Source of the DNA: Fulvia fulva
Lineage: Eukaryota; Ascomycota; Dothideomycetes; Mycosphaerellales; Mycosphaerellaceae
Reading direction: 5' to 3'
NCBI RefSeq assembly: GCF_020509005.1
Contig: NC_063016.1
Location: forward strand, 1,612,001-1,676,000
DNA: 64,000 nucleotides
In this document: piece after piece, positions 37,370 through 45,198 of the stretch
How the letters are laid out: each line of letters begins with the position of its first letter
Numbering within the stretch: the first letter of the stretch is position 1
Program-made: the position numbers and the translations under genes
The notes under the pieces: model-generated
What the model was told of the DNA's origin: nothing
What the model saw: only the letters and a program-made list of their open reading frames with translations
Databases searched by the model: none

Positions 37370-37660
37370 CGTCTCATTAACCCGCTCTTATTATGTCATT
37401 AACCTGCTTGTATTGTCTTATTAACCTACTCGTATCGTCTTATTGCCCTACTCGTGCCTCTCGTTCATTCACCTCTACTAAATTAACCTGCTCGCGCTAC
37501 TCGTGCCTCTCGTGCATTCATCTCCACGATTAACCTGCTCGTATCGTCTTATTGCCCTGCTCGTGCCTCTCGTATATTCACCTCCACGATTAACCTGCTC
37601 GCGCTACTCGTGCCTCTCGTTTATTCACCTCTACGATTAACCTGCTTATAGCTCAGTAGC
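37370..37660 (+). repeat. Degenerate satellite at the island edge
   Basis: Irregular tandem repeats built from attaacctgctcg, tcgtcttattgccctgctcg, tgcctctcgt and attcacctccacg blocks. The short units (about 20-22 bp) at the left grow into longer composite units (about 60 bp and more) at the right. It lies exactly where RIP-type composition gives way to ordinary sequence. No coding potential. Confidence 0.8.
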
Positions 37661-37787
37661 TCACGATCATTCGCCTTTACAAGGCCATACGTTTCTGACC
37701 TTGCCCTAACTCATTTAACGTGCTCTACTGGAATGGGAGAGTAGGTTAAATAGGTTGGGGTGAGAATGCGACGATGTGGCAATAATG

Positions 37788-37895
37788 GTCCCTGTAGCAG
37801 TAATATAGATACCGTGCAGGTCCCTGTCGGAGTAAGAAATACATAATGGTCCCTGTCGTAGTAATTCTTGACATAATTGTCCCTGTCGGAGTAAT
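37788..37895 (+). repeat. Four-copy ggtccctgtcggagtaa repeat
   Basis: Copies start at about 37,788, 37,818, 37,847 and 37,878, roughly 30 bp apart, with variable spacers. The last copy supplies the stop codon of the transcription factor gene on the opposite strand. Confidence 0.8.
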
Positions 37896-38627
37896 TCACC
37901 GGAAAGGGAAGTAATCCTGTGCTGGCCAGGTGTAGCCTCTTGTGAGGGGCAAGGTCATCAGCTTTGTGTCGCACTCTAGCATTTTCATGGCATATGTGAT
38001 GACGAGGTTTCGCTTCGGTTCCGCCTGCTTGACTGTTGCCTTGACTTCCTTCGATCTCTGCTGGAGCAGATGACACTTCGCGAGGTAGCCTCGGATCATG
38101 TTGATTGCCATCACTTGCAACGGATTATCGTCTGAGCATAGCTTGAAGAATTGGTCTTCCAAGCCTTTCTCAAACGTCTCGAGGTCCACGGCCTTGCTGA
38201 GTGAGGCGGAGCTTCGATCATTGTTGCCGACCACCCTGGTGAACTCGAGATGAAATTGACTGTGTCTGATGAAGTCCATCAACTGGCTTCTGACGACTGC
38301 AGAGAGTGCTTCTGTAGGTCTGCTGCCTGCTGAAGGGATGGTTTTCATCTCAGGTCTGAGGTCGTAGTCGCTGATGCCCGTTGGTGTCTTGCAATCCCAG
38401 GTAGGTCCCATCATAGCAGCTTTGTTGTTGGACAGCTCCGCAACGCGATTATCGAACATGATGAGAGACCACCAAAGTCTTCGGCGCATTTCAGCTTCGA
38501 AAGGACTACATCTGGAATTGGTGGCTTCGTCGTGTATGCCAATGCGCTGGGCGATGCGAACAGCGACACCAACCATCGCTGACAACGACCGAGTACCAGG
38601 AACACCGTTGGCGGGTTTATCAGCCAT
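37896..38627 (-). CDS. Truncated fungal-specific transcription factor domain protein
   Basis: 243 codons from an ATG at 38,627. The protein begins in the middle of the Fungal_trans regulatory domain (PF04082): TRSLSAMVGVAVRIAQRIGI, then SPFEAEMRRRLWWSLIMFD and NRVAEL, which are the strongest family motifs. Such proteins normally have a Zn2Cys6 DNA-binding cluster 100-250 residues earlier, and I find none on the minus strand up to the next gene. The C-terminus also stops early, at GYTWPAQDYFPFR, where family members usually continue, because the frame enters the short repeat at 37,788-37,895. Both ends therefore look missing. It is probably a decaying fragment of a Zn2Cys6 regulator, although a short expressed protein without DNA binding cannot be excluded. 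Confidence 0.7.
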   Translation of the reverse strand: MADKPANGVPGTRSLSAMVGVAVRIAQRIGIHDEATNSRCSPFEAEMRRRLWWSLIMFDNRVAELSNNKAAMMGPTWDCKTPTGISDYDLRPEMKTIPSAGSRPTEALSAVVRSQLMDFIRHSQFHLEFTRVVGNNDRSSASLSKAVDLETFEKGLEDQFFKLCSDDNPLQVMAINMIRGYLAKCHLLQQRSKEVKATVKQAEPKRNLVITYAMKMLECDTKLMTLPLTRGYTWPAQDYFPFR

Positions 38628-39593
38628 GATTCTCCATATAAGTTATCACTTAAGAAGTGCTAGCCAAATGCTTTCCACTGATACTCCACATCTCTAACTC
38701 TTCCTCGTATGCTGTCTGAGTTCCTCGCGCTGCGTCTTTTGTCACTATAGAGCGCAGTGTTCTTGTAGCAGCATCTTCGTTGTCGTTGCATTGTTCATCA
38801 TCTTGATCGCTATGTGCTACACAAGATTCCTGAGCAACATCCGGATGCATGGGCTCAAATGGTACATTGTGCTATCGGAGCAACGCTTCATAATGGCGAA
38901 TACGATGTAACAGATGGCGTTCAGCAAACGTGCGACGACGTTGGCGCGGGTGGCAGGAAGCTGGTATGCATTTGTCCTGAATATGTGCTTGCACACAACT
39001 TGAGCAAGGGGATTCCCGGTCACATCTTCACTTTACGCGACTGGCAGACGGTCATGATGCCAGAATCTGCGTAACTTACATTCGTTGCTAATGAGAGCAC
39101 GTGTGAGCTCCAAGGCCTCGAGATAGGCGGTACTGTTCACACATGCGCTGCAATTCGGACTGGAGTTTTTGGCGATATGCTCTAGAACTATCAGTAGTGA
39201 ATGATGCACGAGTCGTGGTATGCAGGTGGTATGGGTGCCTCGAATCGACAGTCTAGATTCGAGTTGGCGCTCGAGGAGTGCAGGTGGGCGTGAACGAAGG
39301 ATGATGCCACAGTATTGCAGATAGCGGCCGCTTCTCAAACTACGTCCACTGCCAATGGTATTATACTTCTTCGACGATAGCATGAGCGATTCGTGAACGA
39401 AGAGTGATGCCAGAAATTGTTGTCAACCGTTAGCGGCCGTCTTTGGAGAGCGAGTGAGGGCCGGTCGAAGAGCTCGTTCACGTTGTGTGTCAGCACAGCC
39501 ACCGACATACGCCAACGCCAGGTCTTGCAGTGATACATACACATGTCCTTGTGCACATCATCACTAGAAGAAGCCTCCAGCGCCAGCGCCACA
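38628..39593. other. Spacer between divergent genes, no gene seen
   Basis: Non-repetitive sequence between the truncated regulator (-) and the CCDC97-like gene (+). Overlapping open frames of 66-130 codons exist on both strands, but none has a recognisable domain and several lack ATG starts. It may hold promoters and the lost 5' part of the regulator in decayed form. Confidence 0.6.
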
Positions 39594-40289
39594 ATGCCAC
39601 ACTTTCCCACCAGCGGCAACACGGTGGCGAGCGAAGCACTTTCCAAACTGTCCATCGGAGAAGGCATAGCCCAGATGCCAACCTCAGAAATCCCTCGGCC
39701 ACATCGTATCACAGTCAAGAATCGCAGAAAGCGCTATCTTGATCTCCACCCTGAATACTTCCTCAGCGCCGAGCTTGAACTTGCAGGTTTGTTGTCTCAA
39801 CATCTTCTTCATAATCACAAAAGCCGACCTTGACCGTTAGACCCTTTACTGTACGACAGACTTGTGCGACGCTATCAGTCCGCAGACGAACGCGAGAAAG
39901 AAGGCCGTCAGCGAGGCTACACTGGAGTGCTTGAGGCAGATCTGGTTAGATCAGAAGCCAAGATCGATGCTCTTAAGCATCCGGATCCCAATAGCCCACT
40001 CGTGTACAAACGAGATGGCCGTGGATCCATCTACTCCGTCGATCAAGATGCCGAGGACCAAGCCATGAGTAAAGACGACGCCTGGGTGAGGTGGATTGAC
40101 GTGATGAGTCAGAGGTTCATGCGTGGCGACGACGGCGACTTCGACTATGCTGCTGTAGATGGCATCGAAGACTTCGATGACCGGGACGAAGAGGAGCGAT
40201 CCAGGCTTGAGCAATACTTTCAGACCGAAGAAGCGCAATTTGTAGGACATGGGAACCCGACTGGAGAGACTGGCATTCAAGACTACTAG
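39594..40289 (+). CDS. CCDC97/DUF2052-like protein
   Basis: Two exons, 39,594-39,786 and 39,841-40,289, with a 54-bp GT-AG intron that restores LADPLLYDRLVRRYQSADE; 213 residues. The protein matches the CCD97-like C-terminal domain (PF09747): NRRKRYLDLHPEYF near residue 45, GYTGVLEADLVRSEAKIDAL, WVRWIDVMSQRFMRGDDGDF, and an acidic end, FDDRDEEERSRLEQYF. Human CCDC97 is reported in association with U2 snRNP/SF3B splicing components; the fungal role is not established, so a nuclear, splicing-related function is only inferred. The ATG at 39,594 has A at -3 (acaATG); an in-frame ATG at 39,543 would add 17 residues but has a weak context. Confidence 0.85.
39787..39840 (+). other. Intron of the CCDC97-like gene
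   Basis: GTTTGT...GTTAG, 54 bp, phase 1. Removing it joins conserved sequence (ELA to DPLLYD) across the gap. Confidence 0.85.
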
Positions 40290-40595
40290 CAGTATTTCTG
40301 CTGGAGCACAAGAAGTGCACGCTAAGCCTGGAACGTTGAGGTGTGGCACAGCTATGTCACTGGTGTTTCGGCTCAGGTGGTGTTACTATGACTTGCACTC
40401 TATCACTCGCCCATCTCAACATCATCCGTGGCACTGGACGGGCTGCTGCATCGATGATTCTAGGACTATGCATCGAGTCACCAGCTCTTCTCCCTCGTCG
40501 TCCAGGTTTGAGGAAACCTAGCACTTCCTTGCGGATGCGAACGCGCAGAACACAAGCACTTGTCACCTTCCGTCAACCGCTGGCCAGCTACATCA

Positions 40596-41300
40596 ATGGA
40601 TTTGGTCCAGTCACTAGAGCTTTGGTACCGGCAGGCGGATACCGTCGAGTCAGAGACATCGGCCGACGCGAATCTGGACACCCCATCGAGCGCTCTAGTT
40701 CTGACTTTTTCGGACATCTCGATACCTCCATCCACCGCGGTTGTCACATCCGTGGTAACACGGTTAGTGACGGGGGATGGAATAGATCCAGGCCCGATCG
40801 TCGTTACAGTCACGGCCTCCTCTTTTGCTACCGACGTACTGGTGACTTCTGACCTCCCTACTCTGGACGATCTGCCGACTTCGTCTCCAGCGGCGACTAC
40901 AAGTGAGCCATCGAATACCTGGCAAATCTCGTCGACTACGAAACCGTCTACACCCAGTTATCCTGGACCAGCAGGCGTGCCCGTAGGATACGCCCTCCTC
41001 GGTGCGGGCTGTGGGATCGTTTTCACGATATTTCTGGTCGTTACTATACTCTCGATACGAAAATGCAATAGCCGACGCAGAAAACAGCGAGACCTCGATA
41101 ATGAACATCAGGTACCACGCGGCGCGGGACTTTGCACGCAAGAAACCCGCGAACTTCATGAAGCTGGAGATGGGGCCAAGCCACCAGAACTACCGGCAAC
41201 CGCACGTGCGGAGCTTGAGGGGCATTGGCATGGATGGGAAGCATCGCCTCGCGCCCCAGTAATTCGGTGTAGCATGATCGGAGACGACGCTCGCGAATGA
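40596..41300 (+). CDS. Ser/Thr-rich single-pass membrane protein, 5' end uncertain
   Basis: 234 residues from the ATG at 40,596. The first 120 residues are rich in Ser, Thr and Pro (for example DLPTSSPAATTSEPSNTW), as in O-mannosylated ectodomains. A hydrophobic segment at about residues 129-153 (GYALLGAGCGIVFTIFLVVT) is followed by a basic stop-transfer run, RKCNSRRRKQRD. The tail carries PPELPATARAELEG, a motif type common in fungal single-pass proteins. No signal peptide is seen at this start, and the frame is open upstream to a stop at 40,509, so a first exon with a signal peptide probably lies between 40,340 and 40,560 (a candidate acceptor cag ends at 40,548). The architecture resembles WSC/Mid2-type wall sensors, but no ectodomain family is recognisable. 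Function unknown. Confidence 0.6.
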   Translation: MDLVQSLELWYRQADTVESETSADANLDTPSSALVLTFSDISIPPSTAVVTSVVTRLVTGDGIDPGPIVVTVTASSFATDVLVTSDLPTLDDLPTSSPAATTSEPSNTWQISSTTKPSTPSYPGPAGVPVGYALLGAGCGIVFTIFLVVTILSIRKCNSRRRKQRDLDNEHQVPRGAGLCTQETRELHEAGDGAKPPELPATARAELEGHWHGWEASPRAPVIRCSMIGDDARE

Positions 41301-42301
41301 CCGACGGCGGTCCCTTGAAGAGCTATCTGAGGATCTGGTGAGCACCCTCAAGCACCACATCAATTCCTGTCTCACGCAGCCTAGGTCAATCCGCCGAAAA
41401 AACATCATACCTCCAACCTCTTAGCTTCTATCCCTGCCTGACTTGCCTCCTCATCCTCCCCTGGGGACTGAATCAGCGGCCTCCCCTCGACCTGCGCCCA
41501 CCTGCACAATCAACAAGACGTGGCTTGCGCATACCCACCTCCGAAGCTCTTTTCCGAACCCCATCACCACAGCCTTCGAAACGACCGACTCTTCGCAATC
41601 GTCATAACCCCCTTCTTGCCGCCGGGAGCAACCCAGAGCTTGGTCATGAGCTAATACATATGCTCGAGGCACTTCTGGCTGAGCGCACACATTTGCGGTA
41701 TGGAAAGAAAGTACTTCATGATCCTACAGATCCTCTTGCCATTTGCACCTTCCGTATCCGGATCGTAGTCTTCTGTTGGGGCAGGCGCGCTTCGTGCATG
41801 CGTCTCTCCGTGGACACAGGGGTGATTTACGGGCGAGCCGAGGTGTTAGCAGTGGATCAGCATGAGACATTTCACAGGATAAACTTTGCGAAGTCTGTCC
41901 AGCCTAATCAAGGTGAAAGAAGCCACACAGTCCAATTTGTATGGATTTCATTTCATTTTTTGTCGGGATAGGAATGCAGGTCAGTTGGTATCCAACCCAC
42001 AAAACCCAGCATAGGATCACACACTACATGGCCACTCTCAGTATCCAAAATCAGCAACACCCACATCGCTGTGCCCGAAGACTAGTTTCCTTCCTAGGAG
42101 TCTGCGGTGCCGGTCCTCAGCTGGCCGTTAACAATCGTTGCTAATAATGCTCACAAGAAGCTGTTCCCGACAGCGCTGGCGTATATTCCCGTCTAAAATT
42201 CGTCGCCCGGTATCGCCTCTAGCTTTGGCAACGTGTCCGGTTCTGTGAGTATGATGTTGGTGGCGAGTTTTGCTTCGAGAAGCATTTATGCTAGACAAAG
42301 T
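41301..42301. other. Convergent intergenic region, no gene seen
   Basis: Spacer between two genes whose 3' ends face each other. It contains 3' UTR sequence and no supported ORF. The open frame at 41,525-41,971 has no domain and unconvincing composition. Confidence 0.6.
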
Positions 42302-43806
42302 CTAGAAGTCGGGGAACAATGCTCGGTGACTATAATCTTGTTAATATGGTGGCCGCAAAGTTATGGGAAAAGTACTCACGGGTCATCGCCAGTCGCGCCA
42401 TATGCCTCAGGTTCCTCAGGATACTTGTCGAAGAGACTGGCATCACCTGCGCCTCCTCGAACAGGTGGCACGTATGGCGCATCTATGTCCTTTTTGCCGA
42501 GTCGTTCCCAAGTCACTTCTGCGAACCAGGGGTGTTGCATGACGTCCTTGGAACCGCCGTGTAAGTTACCCAGCCGCTTGGTCAAGTCCGCCGTAATCAG
42601 CTTCGAAAGCAAGTCTTGTGCATCGGGATGTATGTAAGGTGGGTACTTGACGCGGCCCTTGAGAATGTTTTCGTAGATCTTGAGCGGCGAACCAGAATCC
42701 CAGAAAGGTGTGAATCCAGCCAGCATTTCGAAGATCAGAATGCCCAAGCTCCACCTGTGATCGAAAGTCAGTCCCTATCACTCACACCATTATCAGCAAA
42801 ATTGCACTTACCAGTCCACACTCTTGTTGTATCCTTTGCTGCTCACAACCTCGGGTGCCAGGTAATCTGGCGTTCCACAAAGCGTCCATGTTATGTCGGG
42901 CACCTCTTTCGCGAATCCGAAGTCGGTAATCTTGATGTGTCCATGTCGATCCAGAAGTAGGTTTTCCGGCTTGAGATCGCGGTAGATGATGTTCATGCTG
43001 TGCAGGTAGTCCAGCGCCAGTGTGACTTCAGCAGCGTAAAATTTGGCGACCGGGTTTGGGAAGCGCTGCGACTTTCGCAAGAGACTGAACAGTTCACCGC
43101 CTTCAATAAAGTCCATGACCATGTACAGGTTCTTTGAGTCTTGCCATGTGCCCCAGAGTGTGATCAAGAATGGATGTCTACACCGCTGCAGCATCTTCCG
43201 CTCGTCGTTTGTGTGCTCCACCTGCTTCATCTTATACACCTGCGCCTTCTTGAGCACCTTGACTGCGTAGAAGCGCTGATTGTGCTTGCTCTGTACGAGA
43301 TGCACACGTCCGAAAGAGCCAGTGCCGAGCGTTCGTTGTATCTGGAAGTCTTGCAACGTGTATTTGCCCTTGGTCTCGCGCTGTGGGTTGGTGACTGGCT
43401 TCGCAGCTGGCGCGTTGATCGTGGGGATGTTGTGGTCGCCATTGTGAGCAGCAGAGGGTGGTGCGAATCCGGAGTCGTGCTGAGAGACCGTGTTGTACCC
43501 CTGGTGCTGCGGCTGCTGCTGCTGTTGCTGGTGGTTCATGAGGTTCTGGATCGAGGGCTGAACTTGTGCACCCATGCCTTGTTGCGCTTGCGACTGCGTC
43601 TGGCTGGGAGGGGCGGCGATGGAGGTCTGCTGCGGCGTGTCGGCGGAATGCGGCTCGGCGAAGAGGTTGCTGTTCTTGGAGAGGGTTGGCGTGATCGGCG
43701 AGCCGCCTTTGTCTAGGGTGGGCGACGTGGGTGAGTTGACGTTGTGGTCAGACCCTTGCGAGGAGTCCTTGGTGCGCTTCTTTTTGAGGAAGCCGAGTGA
43801 CGGCAT
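42302..43806 (-). CDS. pkaC1: cAMP-dependent protein kinase catalytic subunit
   Basis: Three exons, 43,806-42,812, 42,754-42,380 and 42,329-42,302; 465 residues. It phosphorylates Ser/Thr targets when cAMP releases it from the regulatory subunit. The first 145 residues are low complexity (Gln/Pro/Ser), starting [15 protein letters not shown], as I recall for filamentous fungal PKA. The kinase domain has GTGSFGRV (161-168), catalytic Lys183 (AVKVLKK), YRDLKPEN (275-282, Asp277), DFG (295-297), the activation-loop Thr306 in [14 protein letters not shown], and an AGC tail. The last exon is only 28 nt and codes HRALFPDF, giving the FxxF hydrophobic-pocket motif typical of PKA. The ATG at 43,806 is the first in frame; the frame is open further upstream without ATG. 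Confidence 0.93.
42330..42379 (-). other. Intron 2 of the PKA gene
   Basis: 50 bp, gtgagt...ttatag on the minus strand. It precedes a 28-nt terminal exon; splicing joins GATGDDP to HRALFPDF and the stop. Confidence 0.88.
42755..42811 (-). other. Intron 1 of the PKA gene
   Basis: 57 bp, gtaagt...cacag on the minus strand. Splicing joins SVDW to [10 protein letters not shown], the conserved DWW of AGC kinases. Confidence 0.92.
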
Positions 43807-43820
43807 GGAGGAGGCGTTGG

Positions 43821-43850
43821 GGCTGGAGCTGGAGCTGGAGCTGGAGCTGG
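43821..43850 (+). repeat. Hexanucleotide microsatellite (ggctgg/agct type)
   Basis: Five units of ggagct-like sequence just upstream of the PKA start codon. On the PKA strand they encode a Ser run in an open frame that has no ATG. Confidence 0.8.
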
Positions 43851-44578
43851 GGCCCTTCCGCTTCTGTGGAACGCAGGGAGGAGGAAGACGGGCTTGGGCG
43901 GAGGAAGCCAATTTCCTCGCTATCTCTGTTGCCAGAGGTACCTCTAGCTGTGTGGTGGAATGCTGCTGCGACCGATCGTGAGGCCGAGACGGGCGTCGGA
44001 GAGGACAGAGGCACGCGGGAGGCAGCGGTACCGGCCGCAGACAGGAAGAAGCTGTGGTGCAAGTTAAGCCTGCAGGCTGTCCTCAAGAGCGGAGGTGGAG
44101 GTGACGAGCTTCACTGCTGGCTTCGCTGGTAACGAACGAACGGGTGGAATCAGGCTTCGTCCTCTCGTGATCTGCCGGCTGGCCTGACGCAAGCGTGATG
44201 CCCGGGCTCTGGCGGCTGTCGCTTGTGCAGGTGTATGTCTCGCGCTGTTTGCAGGCAGATATGGCTGAGACGTGCAGCCCGACGCTGTATTCGCTGGCCG
44301 TCGGACGGGAATTCGCAAAGCTTCAGCCTGTTTCAGCAGCGCCCAGGACGTCGTCTGCTGGGATGTGGTGGGCGGATGCTCGACACCTCGTTCTAGTAGT
44401 AGTAGGCAAGCTGAGGTCGGCTGCTGGGTGGAGCTCGATGCACAGTCGCTTGTGCACTCACAAGCTAATGCAGATTGATATATGCACCGTCGACAAGAAG
44501 GACTGATTAGGAGTGCTGTATGGGTGGTGGATGAATGCAATGCAAGACAAAGCTGGCCGTCGGGCTGTCTCTGCGATC

Positions 44579-44604
44579 TGTGGGCTGTGGGCTGTGGGCT
44601 GTGG
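44579..44604 (+). repeat. Heptanucleotide microsatellite (gtgggct)
   Basis: Three to four tandem gtgggct units in the spacer between PKA and the MFS gene. Confidence 0.8.
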
Positions 44605-45198
44605 CTGGGTTACGCAAACGTAGAACTAGAGGTGAGGAATGCCGCTAGCCGAGTGCCGTAGTGGCGACCCAAGCATCCAGCGCTTGCTACACTTCCAGGT
44701 TCACACCAACTCCCAATCGTCTGCGGTCGAATACTGCAGCGGCGAATGCGGATTATTACACGCAGACGCAGCACGGCGAATGGGTAGCGAGACGTATAAC
44801 AGCACCAAGAGCTAACTTGCTTTCCTCGTTCCAAGCTGCCCACAATCGACGAAGCGGGGGTCGCGCGCTAAGTCATCCCGCCCGTCGCTTGTGCACACTG
44901 CACACGTGACACGCCTTCCATGTGGCACCACCCGCGCACTACGGAGGGAAAGCACGAGGCACCGTATGAGAGGCAGCAACTCGCGCCGACAATGGCTCAC
45001 ATCTACGCGCCATGCCCATGCTACTACTGCCGTGTGAGCCTTGACACCGCAACGTGGCCATGGCATGGGTGAAGGGGAGTGTTAAGTCATCGATATTTCA
45101 TAACTCATCTCATATGCAACGACAGATCCGAGCCACTTTCGGGCCCGTTCAGAATACACAAATACCCCTTCATCGTCACACTCATCATTGTACATACC

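Larger units (their letters stand above)
43807..45198. other. PKA upstream region, no gene seen
   Basis: A 1.4-kb spacer upstream of the PKA gene and downstream of the MFS gene. It holds a (ggagct) hexanucleotide run at 43,821-43,850 and a (gtgggct) run at 44,579-44,604. Long upstream regions are common for fungal signalling kinases. No supported ORF; open frames on the opposite strand are shadows of the low-complexity region. Confidence 0.6.

Noticed and set aside
37788..37895. CRISPR-like array of four short repeats
   Set aside because: Only four degenerate copies with short unequal spacers in a fungal nuclear context; CRISPR does not occur here. A simple tandem repeat explains it.
38817..39074. 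Frames on both strands as the missing N-terminus of the regulator
   Set aside because: No Zn2Cys6 pattern and no junction that joins them in frame to the Fungal_trans fragment.
39335..39718. 127-codon minus-strand frame overlapping the CCDC97-like gene
   Set aside because: No recognised domain, and it overlaps a well supported gene on the other strand.
40560..40595. Start of the Ser/Thr-rich membrane protein at 40,560
   Set aside because: The codon is TTG. ATG at 40,596 is the first methionine in frame; a missing upstream exon is more likely than a TTG start.
41525..41971. 148-codon frame between two convergent genes
   Set aside because: No family resemblance, mixed composition and no splice or start support.
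43141..43716. 191-codon open frame antisense to PKA
   Set aside because: Leu/Val-rich shadow of the kinase and its Gln-rich N-terminus; no independent support.
43807..43911. PKA start at 43,911
   Set aside because: That codon is TTG. The first in-frame ATG is at 43,806 and gives the [10 protein letters not shown] start I recall for filamentous fungi.
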